Positions 32,997-43,804 of a DNA stretch of 64,000 bases are shown here, piece after piece. The notes under the pieces were generated by a model, which worked only from the letters and a program-made list of their open reading frames with translations, was not told the origin of the DNA and did no database searches. Position numbers and translations under genes: made by a program. The DNA is from Chondrus crispus. Taxonomy: Eukaryota; Rhodophyta; Florideophyceae; Gigartinales; Gigartinaceae. The stretch's first letter is position 1. Each line of letters starts with the position of its first letter. The DNA is taken from the NCBI RefSeq assembly GCF_000350225.1, contig NW_005179164.1:62001-126000 (forward strand). The letters run 5' to 3'.

Positions 32997-33666
32997 CTAG
33001 ATACGATGCTTCGTAGCATCGATCTTACCCAAGTGGTCGGACCACATGTCCTTGAACTCGGACAGCATGTCCATAATTTCCGATCGGACGGTACTGTCTT
33101 CTGCGCCGATGTGGACATCTTCTTCCCACGAGCGGGTCTTCTCTGCGTCCGTATCGGTCCGCTCATCCGCGTTCGCGGGATTGCCACTGTGGGTGTCGTC
33201 TGTTTCCGGTTCTTCGCGTTGCGGGCCTCCTCCCGTAGCGGTCGAGGATTTAATCCTGCCTTCGTCTGTAACGGGTCCTTCTCGTCGTGCACATTCGCCT
33301 ACGGGTGAAGAATTAGTTCGGTCTCCGTCCGTAGCGGGTTGTTTGCGTTGCGCGTGTTCGTCCGTAGCGGTCGAGGAATTATTTTTGTTCCCTCACCCTT
33401 CCTTAGCGTCGGCCTCTCCGGGGGCCGACATGCCAAGTGTCAGGATGTGTGTGGGCGATGGCAACGCGAGACCGACAACGGTATGCTTAGGGACGTGGAC
33501 CGCGCGGTTCCCAAGTTGCTGACCAGCACTCTAAACGATTCGCCCGGGAAGAGGTCCATGACCCCCTGGGCCATCAAGCATAAATTCTTATGCGCCGTTT
33601 TAGGGCGGTTTTGCATGAAGCAAAGCCCCCCAAACAGTGTTGCGACGCGGACCATCGCTTGCGTCA

Positions 33667-34464
33667 TCAGGGGTATCGTGACCCCCTTGACCCCGCGAAT
33701 TTTCCGTGACGGTACGTCGTCGGGAACTGCGCGCGCCTCCGGTCGACCGAATTTTCCTCCTGCGGGAGCTGCTTCGACGGTCCCCTCGAGGCCATCTTGC
33801 GGTCGTACCTCGAGGGTGTGACTCCCGTCAGCGCTACGGACGGCACATGATGGAAAAGCACCTTCCTCTGCGGTGGCAGGATCGTCTTCACGTGGCGAGC
33901 CAGGAACGTGGTTCCGAGGATACAGTCCACCGCACGGTTAGTGACGACCAAGAATGGTACGCGCGCGACGAACGCACCAATCCGGACGTGCAGCCTGAGC
34001 TCGCCGGGGGCCTTCATCGATCTATTCGAAGCGTCGATGAGCGGCGGGCTCCGCGCGGACTTGATAGCGACGCGCCACGGCTCGGCTACACAGCAGAGGT
34101 GTATTAGATTCGGGCCGGCGCCCGAATCTAGAACCGGCGTGATGGCGCGCACCATCGCCCGTCGTTGTCGGACCGTTCCGGTGTCCTTGTCGTTTTGCTT
34201 CTTGAAGAAACAAATCGCTGCTTGCTCCGTCCGGCTCTGCGATTGAGCGCGTACCGAAGCAGTAAAGGGGGTGCCTTGTTTATTGAGGCTTGGCACGGGG
34301 AGGATCGTCGACGCCTCTACGCGTCCTCGCCGGCTTCCCCCGTCAACGCAAGGTCCTTCGGCCCCTCTTCCATCAGCAGTAGCGCGTCCTCTTTCGATTG
34401 GACAGTCTCGCGCGGCTCGACCACGTTGATACCCGTGGGAGCCTGCGTACGCTAATTTCGCCAA
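33667..34464 (-). pseudogene. aspartic protease region of element E
   Basis: AITPVLDSGAGPNLIHL contains the catalytic DSG, and AVDCILGTTFLARHV the C-terminal ILG motif. The 265-codon frame is open. The region between it and RT (33000-33666) is disrupted. Confidence 0.75.
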
Positions 34465-34839
34465 GCGGTCGGCGGTTGGCGCTCGAATGGCGAACCCAGA
34501 CGGAGGCCTTGGCGGATGCGAAGCTTTTGATAGTTGGCCTCGCGGGCCTGCAAAAGCTTCAACCGCAGCGCGCTATCCGCCACAACAGAACATTGCTCCT
34601 GGCGGTCGGTCAGGTCCAGAGAGAACCGACACGGCGGGGGTCCAGGTAATCCTTGGTTGAAGAACCGGACCCGCTGGTTCTATACTGGGATTCCGTAATG
34701 CGCGCGCGTCACCTTGGTGGGCGGGCGCCATCGGTGCGCCTGCCGGGGACGAGTCAGGTGACGGATGGTAACTAGTCGGCGGCGAGCAAAGCGAGCTCGG
34801 CGTCGCCGACTGGTCCGTCACCGCCAGTATCTCCTCCGT

Positions 34840-36837
34840 TTAGGTTCCGCGCGCTGTCAGGAGTTCAGATAGGGACTCGACCGACAGCACGGGCCTTGTC
34901 CGCGCGTTGCGCGTGAATCTTCTCACCGAATCGGACGGTGCTTGAGGCGACGCGAGCGAGGTCGCCTGTCTTCGCGCCGAGCGGTGCGTCTCGCCTATCG
35001 CTTGCGCGTAGCGTGCCACCGCTTGGTAGTCCACGCCCGGATGCGTCGCGAGATAATTCCGCACCTGCGCGCACGTCGCTGGCAGAAGTCCCTCAACGAA
35101 AAGGGACTTCAAGCGCCGGTCCGAAAATATGGTTCCGCAGCGCAACGACTCGTCTCAAAACTGGTTACTGTACACCTCCTCCCTCATATTTGAGCTCTGA
35201 CGGAAGGAGTTGACATCGCCAAACGCATCGGAAATAACTTCGTCCGTCTCATACGTGCGTCATAAAAGTTGACGACTTCCGCGTAGGTCTCGAGCATCTC
35301 GCGCTGCTCCGCATCGACCGCCATGGTGTTCTCGTGTCGCCTGGACTGGAACAAGGCGTGAGCCTGCCCAGTCAAATAGACCTGGAAGCACGATACGGCC
35401 GCGCCTTCGCTGACCCTATTGTGGTCGCAGGCCATCTTGAGGCGCACGAGAAATCCTAGCACCGCGATTGGATCTTGACCATCGAACGTGTGGGTTTTCA
35501 GCTGGACGTCCAACTTCTTCCGACAACGGTTTAGTCGCCAGGCGGCACTCGCGTCGTAGCGCGCGCTGCGATTTTCCAGCCTATACGTGCGGTAGTGTAC
35601 GGCCTTGGTGAACAGGTCGTTCAGCGGCCTGATCACCGGCAACCGTTTCGGATCCCCCCTCGAGGCAGACCGGAGGTCTCTGCCCCTGAGATGGCGGTCT
35701 CCTTCTCCGCCGGGGCTACTGTAGCCGTCCAGGTCGGAGCCCTCTCGCCAGCACCGACGTCGGTCGCGCGCGTTACGGCCTCTGCGGTCGCTTCTGCGCG
35801 ATTCCTCCGACTTGGTGTCGTCTTCATCGGAGGGGTATCCACGTCCTCCGGCATCGCGATATCGCGTATAGCGTCCTTCACGGTTATCATCGGAAGGGTA
35901 CTCGATCCCTCCGGCATCGCGGTATCGCGCGTAGCGTCTGTCGCGGGTCTTGCGCGTCGCTCTGTGGCGAGGTCTTGGGTCTTCTTCCTCGGAGGGGTTT
36001 TCTGTACCTTCCGAGGTGTAGCCTTGAGCGCCGGGTGCGCTTCTTCTGCTGCACCGATACGGCTGCCGCTTTTCTGTCGCGAAGCTCCCCAGGCGGGTTT
36101 CTGTCCCGCGGGGGCCAGCCGTATCGGCGAGTGTGGGAGGGCCATTTTCTGTGGGCCTTCTTGTAGCACCATTTAACGGTGAGATGTATATGGTCTTGCA
36201 CTCCGGGTGAGGGGCCATTGTACCGATCCCGGGTGCGGTGCCGATCAGTTCAGCCTGCGATAGCGTAAAATGCGGAGCGGGTGAGTCGCGCTGCGCGCGC
36301 GTAGACTCCTGCTTCGGCGGAAAAGGTCGTTGCCAGACGATTGGCCACGGCGGAGCTAATCGCTTCTTTAGAGCCGTACCGGACGGAGATTCTTAATCCG
36401 CAGTAGCGAGCGCTGTCATCACCTCGCGTTGGACTAGAGCGGGTAGTAGCTCGTCCAAAAAGCGGTGTTATCCCGCTATGTACGTGCTCAGCCACGAGTG
36501 CGGGTACCGTTCGGTCGAGGCACACGCGCGCGACTTGAGGGAGTTCTGTAGTGAGGAACGCCTCATCCCAGGCTTGTATGTGCGGTTGAATCGCGTCGAT
36601 CATCCACTGGACGCGATTCCCTGTGCCTACAGACACGGCCGACGTAACGTCCGAGGCGGACGCTCGCGTGCGGCCCGGTTGCGGTGGCGGACGTAGCAGG
36701 GCTTCCGGGTTATCTACCCGGGGGCGTGGTGCGCCTTTGCCACTGCGGGTGCTCAAACGCCCGGAGGCGGAGTCTCCCTCTTGATCTAGTCGGTTCATCG
36801 TCGAATACGCTTCGCGATCGACGGGGTGATTTCTCAA
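34840..36837 (-). pseudogene. gag of element E, broken
   Basis: Three frames: 36837-36250 (N-terminal, SVGTGNRVQWMIDAIQPHIQ), 36218-35184 (basic linker, then LFTKAVHYRTYRLENRSARY and HTFDGQDPIAVLGFLVRLK, the gag core also seen in element D) and 35145-34840 (LKSLFVEGLLPATCAQVRNY). No zinc knuckle could be found. Confidence 0.7.
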
Positions 36838-36905
36838 CCTCCTCTACCGGTACGGTTCTGCGCGCGATCGAGCGACTACGCGCCCGGCTCAACCTCGAGA
36901 GTTAT

Positions 36906-36924
36906 CCCCTCCACAAGAGTACCA
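36906..36924 (-). promoter_or_regulatory. primer-binding site of element E
   Basis: Read on the minus strand this is the same 19 bases as the primer-binding site of element A (TGGTACTCTTGTGGAGGGG). It is flanked by an inverted pair, GTTATCCC (36901-36908) and GGGATAAC (36931-36938). The LTR expected next to it could not be delimited. Confidence 0.7.
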
Positions 36925-36927
36925 AAA

Positions 36928-38239
36928 GGTGGGATAACTCCTCTTGGCCCTGGGTTGGGTGAGAGGCGGAGGCTTCGCAGAGAGAGCACGCGACGCGGAC
37001 GTGCAGCGCGAATAGATCTGGTACGGGCGAACTCGCCAAAAAGGGAGGGGCTCACTGGCCAGTTACGCGGAGTCGCCCCGTGGGGCGGAAACGGGAGCGA
37101 CCGGTAACGGGTTAGAAGCCGCCGCGCGGATAGACTTACCGAACGGTCGTATATTGGCGCGAAAGGGACGGGGACGACCTTGCCCCAGTTTACTGGTGGA
37201 GACGGCTTTCTGGTCTTAACCCCTCAGAGGGACGCCCCGAATACCTGTCCCAGTACAGAAGTACAGTACCTGCCGCTTAGTGCGTTCCGGGTACTGTACA
37301 CAATTAAAAAGCCAGCGCCATAATTACTACTTCCACATGGACGCTGCTACTACACGTGTGCACTACTGTACACGCGTGTTGCGTACAGACTACCGCACGG
37401 ACGACACGTTTGTTACTGTACACGTGCGCCACGCCACGACCGGTCGGTACACGCGCGCGCTCCCTACACGTGGGCACACCCCCCCACGTGTGCTCCGTGC
37501 GCGGCCGCCCGGTTAATGACCTCCGCGCGCGCGTGCCGGTCGTTATACTACATTAGTCACTGCTTCCACGTGCAGGTGATGAATGACTTGCTGGGAGGTC
37601 AAGTTTCGGCAGCATCCACCTGCACGTCGGTCGTAACCTATAACTGTGGGAAAATTATCGTATGAAGGTGACGCATACAGTACGAATAAAATGCACCTCA
37701 ACGCAATTAATGTAGTTCACTAAAACGGGAGCATTTTAATAATTTCAGCTGTCAACATGCAGCGCATCCTCTCCAACAAAATGTTTCGATTGTGCGAAAA
37801 CATAACATGAAGAGAGAAGAAAGCACCTGGTAGTATAAGTAAGGGAGGATTAGAGGCAGACTAGCTGCCCGAAGACAAGCTAGAACGAAAACAAAACACA
37901 ACAGTAAAAACGTGATTCCCTTCTTTCGTCCGGTCCCGCCGATTAACCCTTTATTGTTCCATTTATTTTCTCCTTTTTGCGAGAGTCAAGACTTGACGTT
38001 GAATTCTTTCAGAAGAAAAAATTAATTGCTCAACCTTAGAAATTGATCAACATTGAGAGTCTTTTCGACAGTGGTGTCACTACCTCTTTTAGATATTATC
38101 GCAGTATGTTTTGTCAAGAAAGTAGTAAAGTCAATTTCTTTTTAAGGATAACTCTCAACTGAATTAAAAGCAGAGTAAGTTCTTTATTTTTCTCTATCTC
38201 TAAAATAGAATTCTGGTCGTCTAACTAATATCTATCTTA
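36928..38239. other. no supported gene; repeat copy at 37550-37647
   Basis: The first part, to about 37250, is GC-rich and may be 5' LTR of element E, but no partner copy is present to define it. GTACAGTAC and GTACTGTAC words lie at 37261 and 37291. From about 37650 the sequence is AT-rich and resembles a retroelement leader; nothing can be assigned. Confidence 0.4.
37550..37647 (+). repeat. dispersed repeat, copy 2
   Basis: Counterpart of 10182-10277, sharing GTGATGAATG, GGAGGTCAAGTTTCGGCA and TAACCTAT blocks with about 85-90 percent identity. Confidence 0.75.
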
Positions 38240-38823
38240 GTGGTATTAAGACGAAGAACCTTCAAGAAACTCGGGGCACAGCACGCTCTTGAACAAGAGA
38301 CAGAAGACCCCGCCCTCGGTGCACGGTCCCTACCCCGCATGCCTGAGGTAAGTTGGGCAAACGATGAGCAGGAATCCATTTCGGTACTGGACCTCGTCAA
38401 ATACGAAGCTACCCCGGCTGACCAACCGAGGTCGGAGGGGGCTCTTGTAGAAGAATTGGAGCAGGGCAAGAACTACATGTGGACAGCGCTGTCCGTGTTA
38501 TTAATGAAATTACGTCTTTTGCTGCAGTGGTTTAGACACCTCCATCTACACCACCGGAGGGCGTCAACCGGACGCTTTACGGCGTGGCGACATTGCGCAT
38601 TAAGAAAATACGGCCTCCTGCACCCCTACTGAAGTGCCACGTGTGCCAGGTCAACCTTACAGGCACGCATCAGATACGCCAACACCGGGGCGGCAAGAAG
38701 CACCTCGCACACGAAGCTCGCTATAAAAGCGAGAGCAAGGACTACTGCGGTGTTCCCCCGCTTTATGCAGACCCCCCTGTCCGCATATCCTCGAAAGTTG
38801 CATACAAATGTCATTTACCATGA
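38240..38823 (+). pseudogene. U1-type zinc-finger protein gene remnant
   Basis: The frame to 38823 contains LLKCHVCQVNLTG and TGTHQIRQHRGGKKHLAHEA, a C-x2-C-x12-H-x5-H finger of the U1/matrin type that often binds double-stranded RNA. This frame opens after a TAG near 38554 with no ATG. Just before it is a possible splice acceptor (GCTGCAG). The preceding frame (38240 onward, RTFKKLGAQHALEQETEDPA) may be an upstream exon. A second, damaged finger lies at 39390-39558. Confidence 0.45.
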
Positions 38824-38960
38824 AAAAAGGGGCGCCATGTACCTGGAATGGCCAATATACTGCATACTGCATACATGCATACACAATCCCAGCGGCAGCA
38901 TGATTTTCAGATATATTTTGGATAAATTTCCCCGCATATATAACATTCCTGAAATGTGAA

Positions 38961-39353
38961 ATGCCAAGTCTGACGTGGGTTAGCCAACAGTTTCACATTG
39001 CATTAGAGAGTCTACTAAATCCGGTGGGGGAGGACGATGTGACGGAGACACTGACTGTTGAAAATCTGGGAAAGTTTATCGCAGGCATGGATTGTATTGA
39101 AGAAGAGGCACAAGGAAGTGATGCCGATGATGAGTCTTACAGTATCGAAGAGGAGTTAAAGGGTTTGGCAGTGGCAGGATCTGTACTAAAGAATGTGACA
39201 TTCTTCCCAGCCGTTCCAATAGTATTGGAACGACTGGGAAGAATGGACAAAAGCCTACAGAAACGATTAACGGAGTGCCAAAAGGACTTACGATTGGAAA
39301 AGCAAGCTGCGTTGTGCCAGTCAACGATATTAGACCATTTCAGAAAACAGTAA
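38961..39353 (+). pseudogene. possible transposase C-terminal remnant between two zinc-finger parts
   Basis: A 130-codon frame with acidic stretches and a C-terminal KQAALCQSTILDHFRKQ, reminiscent of the tails of pogo/Tigger-type transposases; family assignment is weak. It begins without ATG. Inside it, 39199-39220 and 39224-39245 form a near-perfect hairpin, so part of the frame is a local inverted duplication. Confidence 0.25.
39199..39245. repeat. near-perfect hairpin, 22-bp arms
   Basis: Arms 39199-39220 and 39224-39245 match at 21 of 22 positions with a 3-base loop. Confidence 0.9.
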
Positions 39354-39389
39354 AGATTCCTTCGCTGTCAGCATAAACCCGTTGTCTGC

Positions 39390-39558
39390 ATACTGGTTCA
39401 GCTGACCGAGTGCTATGCGGACAACGGGGGAATACTGTACTGTGAGCCTTGCGAATGCTTCTTCCCCTCCGCGCACGATTTGGACGGACACCTCATCGGT
39501 GCAAACCGTCGCCGCCGCTTTCTATTTTTGCGCGAAAAGAAATTGACACGTGGTAATT
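39390..39558 (+). pseudogene. second, damaged U1-type zinc finger
   Basis: LTECYADNGGILYCEPCECF, then PSAHDLDGHLIGANRRRRF, gives C-x2-C-x12-H, but the last His of the finger is Arg. The frame ends with a stop after REKKLTRGN. Spacing to the first finger suggests one gene disrupted by the intervening 560 bases. Confidence 0.4.
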
Positions 39559-40108
39559 AGAATTTTGAGGTAAGAAAAATCTCGATTCACTTTTCAAAAA
39601 TCTTTTGCGAAACTTGAAACACAAGTTTACAAAACATTTCCGAAAACTTTTTGATACTTTTTCAAGGACTAATTATAATTTATTGCATACTACTGAAATT
39701 GGTACTCACCACGTACTACACAGTAGACACCAACTAAACCCCCACGTGTTACCCACTGACCTACGTGTTAAAGTTGGACACGTGGTACAGTACCTACCTA
39801 GAGATACACCTCCCACAAGTGTGAACTTTAACACGTGTAGAAATTGAACACGTATTGCACGAGCCCTTCGGGCACCAACCCCGATACGTGTGACACAGTA
39901 CACTAGGTGAGAATGTTGCACAAGTGTGTACCACTGTACAGGTTTTGAACGTTGAACACCTGCGCACGTATGCAACTGAAAATAGTGTGGGCCATAAACA
40001 ACTCGAAATTTTAAGTATAATACCATGATTGCGGGAAGATTTTTGTTTCTAAGCCTAACGTAAGCTTACAAAATTACTTTTCTCGGAGACGGTAACATAC
40101 CGAACAGA
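39559..40108. other. no supported gene; ACGTG-rich leader
   Basis: AT-rich, non-coding, with many CACGT/ACGTG words (for example near 39742, 39780, 39831, 39850 and 39887). It should include the 5' LTR or leader of copia F, which cannot be delimited without its partner. Confidence 0.4.
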
Positions 40109-40978
40109 ATGAGTAATGCAATTGATGAGGCATCTATGAGGACCCTTACGAACGAACTAAATTCATATCAACCACCTTCTCCAGTTCATCGTGATATTAT
40201 ATCAGATATTTCACTACACGTTACCCGCCGACAATCCAGTAATGAGTTGAACACAGAAATAACTGGGAAAGTTCGTGAAGATATTCCCGTTGAAACTCTG
40301 TACTCAATGTACATAGTAAAGGGCACCACGTTTGTGTTCAGAATTATCCGTGACTTCTTACGTGCAGAAAGTGTGGAGTATAACAGGCATCCTGCCACAG
40401 ACCGCATTGCACGGGGATTAGTGGAGATGTAATACTCACACAAAAATGGCATCGATTTCGCTTATGAGAGACTTATCCAACACAAAAAGAGTAGCCGGGT
40501 AAGTATACCTGTTAACAATGGGAATGAACGGGATACTTCTCCAGCAACACGAAATAATCCCCCCGACAGACGTGATTCAGAGTTACGTATCGCACGCAAC
40601 ATGGCGTTGCGATTCAAAAATCAAGACAAATTCGTCGAAAAACTGGGTGAGGACCTCACGGAGCACATCAACAACTACATTGATGCCTCCCAGGACTACA
40701 ACCTTGACCAAACCAACAAACTTGCTTTCTTCCAAAACATTTTCGATGGTGAGGCGAAGAGGTTCTATCGAAAGCGAGTGAGAGACAGGGTTGGAAACTT
40801 TAGTGAAGCATGCCAAGTTTTGTAAGACGAGTACACCAGCATCACTCGGCATAACAGAATCAGAAAGTACCTCCAAAGCCTACGAATTCAATCTATGATG
40901 TATGCCAAGAAGCTCAACACCGCAGGAGCTTTCGAAGAGTTACGTGAGATCATCCCACGTTTCGCTCCTCAAGTACCA
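40109..40978 (+). pseudogene. gag of copia F, 5' part
   Basis: One frame from the ATG at 40109 with two in-frame TAA codons (40430-40432 and 40822-40824). KNQDKFVEKLGEDLTEHINN and KLAFFQNIFDGEAKRFYRKR are typical of copia-type gag. It stops at the CACTA insertion, and the reading frame resumes exactly after the target duplication at 52142-52144. Confidence 0.8.
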
Positions 40979-40992
40979 CCCTAGTAAACCTA
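40979..40992 (+). repeat. left terminal inverted repeat of the CACTA element
   Basis: CCCTAGTAAACCTA, exact inverse of 52128-52141. Preceded by the CCA target duplication. Confidence 0.9.
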
Positions 40993-40998
40993 ATTCAT

Positions 40999-41190
40999 GC
41001 TCATCGGAGGTACTGCGGAGGCTCTACAGACCACACGAATGCAGAACGGAGTGTCTCCGGATGGCCACTGGAGTCAGTTTGGCAAAGTTTTCAAAATCGT
41101 GACAATAAGCGCACAGTATCCGGAGGGTTTCCGGAGGACATTTGGTAGCAGTTCGCATTGTGTTTAAGGAACGTAGTACCACCGGAGGGT
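40999..41190. repeat. left subterminal CGGAG-motif array
   Basis: CGGAG occurs at 41005, 41016, 41047, 41121, 41132 and 41183, and inverted (CTCCG) near 41055. Subterminal arrays of a short motif are the hallmark binding region for the second protein of CACTA elements. Confidence 0.6.
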
Positions 41191-41214
41191 ACTCGTAGTT
41201 CAGATCATTTAAAT

Positions 41215-41556
41215 TCATATACGGCTCTGGGAGTCCTGGAATGTAGGATACTCCAATAAACGACCAAAATCATCCTGAGCCCACTTGCGGAGGCTGACGT
41301 GATCGCGACTTGGATGTTTTGCTCGTTTCCAAGGGGCGAGGATTTTCCGAAGTGAGATCAGGTCCTCCAGTAGCCCGTGCTCAGACTTTTTGTTCTGCTC
41401 TACTGCTGCAGCCCATACTGAAGGCGTTGCGTTGTTGGCTTGCAGCTTAACGTCGAATGCTGTATTCGTCTTGACCACTTCAACCGCAATCCCGGACGCC
41501 ATACTAGAAGTGGCACGTGGGGCAACAGACGTCTCGAGGCGGACCCTGTGGTGCAT
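41215..41556 (-). CDS. hypothetical 113-aa ORF in CACTA cargo region
   Basis: Starts with ATG at 41556 (RVRLETSVAPRATSSMASGI) and runs to SRI. No domain recognised. It sits between the left terminus and the U2A' copy and could be a further captured fragment or chance. Confidence 0.2.
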   Translation of the reverse strand: MHHRVRLETSVAPRATSSMASGIAVEVVKTNTAFDVKLQANNATPSVWAAAVEQNKKSEHGLLEDLISLRKILAPWKRAKHPSRDHVSLRKWAQDDFGRLLEYPTFQDSQSRI

Positions 41557-41686
41557 AGCTCGCGAGATTCGCGATGCAACATACTCCCAGGATCGCTTTC
41601 GCGTGAAAATGAGCGAGGAAGACTATTCGATTTATTCTCTCCACGAGAAAGTCCTTCGCCGGCAGAGGCTGCCACAGCTTTGGAAA

Positions 41687-42338
41687 CTACGCGCTCGGTC
41701 TCGCTCCCCTTCCGTGCTTCGCAAGCAGCCGCGCCTCGTCGCCGTCCCTGACCAGCTTTCGGATGTGCGCCAGCTCCACGACAGAGCCCGCCTTCTCCAC
41801 GGCCGCGCGCACGCCTTCGCGCTGCTCCTGCGACAGCCCTCCCGCGCCCTTTTCCTCGCCGCTCTCGCGCGCGCCGCCGCCGCTCGCCCGCACGTGCCCA
41901 AAATCCAGCAGCTCTAGCTGCGGCAGCTGCTCGGCCACGCGCGCGTGCAGCCCAGGCGCAGCGCGACACCGCGTTGCCGCGCACTCACAGCCGCCGCAGC
42001 CGCTGCAGCTCCACCAGGTTGAGGTCGGCCATCGTCGCGATCCGGTTCCCCGTCAGCACCAGCGTGCGCAGGTTTGGCAGCGACTGCGCGAGCCGGCCAG
42101 TGATCCGCGCGATCCGGTTCCCGCCCAGGTGCATCGTCGTTACACACGAGAACGGCGGGAACGTGTCCTCCACCGTCGTGATCAGGTTGTTGGATAGGTC
42201 CAGCGTATCGAACCCGTCGTGCGCCCTCGCTAGGTTCTCGATCGCAGGGATCTACAGGTTCTGTAGCACCAGCGTCCGGTCCCCCACGCATATCAGCACC
42301 GCCGTAGACTGCTGCACCAGTTCGGAGGTTAGACGCAT
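41687..42338 (-). pseudogene. U2A': U2 snRNP protein A' (U2A') gene copy, decayed
   Basis: Collinear with the leucine-rich-repeat protein U2A' of the spliceosome. The start is MRLTSELVQQST (ATG 42338), then IPAIENL, repeats LDLSNNLITTVEDTFPPF, LGGNRIARI and LPNLRTLVLTGNRIATM, the cap LPQLELLDFGHVR, and a C-terminal helix AGSVVELAHIRKLVRDGDEA. U2A' normally binds U2B'' and U2 snRNA. Two stops (TAG at 42252-42254 after VLQNL, and TGA after QRLRRL near 41983) and a frame change before VAEQLPQ break it. It lies inside the CACTA element, so it is best read as a captured copy with the working gene elsewhere; that is inference. Confidence 0.75.
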
Positions 42339-42664
42339 ACGGACCGCGCGAGCGTGCACATTCACCGAGCGGCGGACGGAGAGGAGGAGGAGGTGAAGGG
42401 GAAAATGTGGCGCGACGAGGGCGGGGGTGTGCTACGAGAAAGGCGTACGAAGGTGCGGGGTTTGGGGGCGGCTGACGGCGTTGAGACCAATTATTAGAGA
42501 GTTTATGCAGATGATTTTTTTGTGCTTCCCGAAACAAATTTCGGTACACGTATGTCACGTTTGCGATTGCAACGAAAAAACGAAAATATTCGGGAAATGC
42601 GTTTTCGTAACGTGCATGAAGCGCAAATCGTCTCCTGCCCTCATCTTCATCACCTCCCGTTTCC

Positions 42665-43804
42665 TTGTCTACATCCCCGCCCGCTATTGGCTTTCCCTTC
42701 TCTCTACCACCGCTCTTTCATGGCATCCATCCTCGTCTCGGCGTCTCCCATGATATCAAAAGACCCCTTCCCGTCCCTTTCGCGCCTCACCATCCCCTCT
42801 ACGAACACTTCAAACGCGTCTCCAATTTCTACTTCCTTGTCATTGCCGTTATCTCCTTCATTCCTAACATCTCCCCAAGCACCCCATTTGCAAGCGTCCT
42901 CCCCCTTTTCGTCGTTGTCGGCTTCGGTTTTGCGAGAGACATCTTCGAGGACATCAAGAGCGCAAACGATGATCGTCGCCAAAACAGCGAGGAAAGGCTT
43001 ATCATGGCCCGCGTCCCGGAAAGCATCCAGAAGAAGAAGCAGCTCTCCTTGGTCACATCAGAGACTGCCCATACGCTGCAAGACGCCCATCTGGAGCCTG
43101 ACTTGCATCGCACTGTCGCTTCAAGAGACATTGCCGTTGGTGACATCGTTCTCCTGCGCAAAGGAGATGTTTTTCCGTGTGACCTCGTCCTCTTGCATTC
43201 CGCTTTAGAAGGCGGTATTGCCTATGTGTCTACAGCAAACTTGGATGGTGAGACCAATCTAAAGCGCGTCATCGTCGCCTCAGCTACCGCTGAAATCGAA
43301 CATCCTTCTCAGCTTCCTGCCGTCAAGGGCAAGATCAGAGCTCAAAGGCCTTCCACTGCTCTGCACCAGTTTGAAGCCTCCATTGAACTCAGCGGCAAGG
43401 GCCCCGTCCCGCTCGGCCCGTCGTCGCTCCTGCTCAGAGGAAGTATCTTGAGAAACACGGAGTACATTTATGGTATTGCTGTGTATACTGGATTTGATAC
43501 TAAAGTTGCACTAAACATGCGCAACCCCCCAAGCAAAATGGGTTCCGTTGAGCGCAAACTTAACTGGGTCGTCCTTATGTTGTTTATTGCCCTCGCTACC
43601 CTCTTCATCACAGGCGCAATTGTCGATGAGCTTCTGGAAGACTCGGCAGAGGCGTTGAAAATCGCGCTGCGTGTGGCCGGCGGCGCAAGGATTGCGCGTA
43701 GATTCAGCGGTAGGGACAAACTCAGGAGCGTGGATGATTTTACGACGGCAGAGATCGGATGCATTGACCTTTTGAGCGGATCCAAAGAGGGTGCTCAAAA
43801 TTGA
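42665..43804 (+). pseudogene. P4-type ATPase (phospholipid flippase) N-terminal fragment
   Basis: The frame shows the first third of a P4-ATPase. PLYEHFKRVSNFYFLVIAV starts transmembrane segment 1, with segment 2 next. GDIVLLRKGDVFPCDLVLL and NLDGETNLKR belong to the actuator domain (DGET is the dephosphorylation motif), and NTEYIYGIAVYTGFDTK leads to segment 3 (VVLMLFIALATLFIT). After that homology ends; the phosphorylation motif DKTGT, nucleotide-binding domain and segments 4-10 are missing. There is no ATG before segment 1 in this frame. About 300 residues of a usual 1100-1300 are present, so it cannot pump lipid. Coding frame is otherwise intact, which suggests recent capture. Confidence 0.85.

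Larger units (their letters stand above)
28834..36927 (-). mobile_element. Ty3/gypsy chromovirus E, decayed, GC-rich
   Basis: Minus strand, from a primer-binding site at 36924 through gag, protease, RT, RNase H and integrase to a chromodomain near 30.1 kb. Its left end at 28834 abuts copia G integrase and no 3' LTR is visible, so it is truncated or joined by rearrangement. Proteins resemble those of element D (gag RTYRLENR against RTYRLRNP, RT YPLPHMDECIDSLGD against YPLPRMDECLDSLGD). Base composition is visibly more GC-rich than the surrounding DNA, with many CpG, giving long spurious frames on both strands. Confidence 0.85.

Noticed and set aside
34105..34132. Inverted repeat in the protease of element E
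   Set aside because: It arises from the codons for the conserved LDSGAGPNLI motif and is not an added palindrome like the others.
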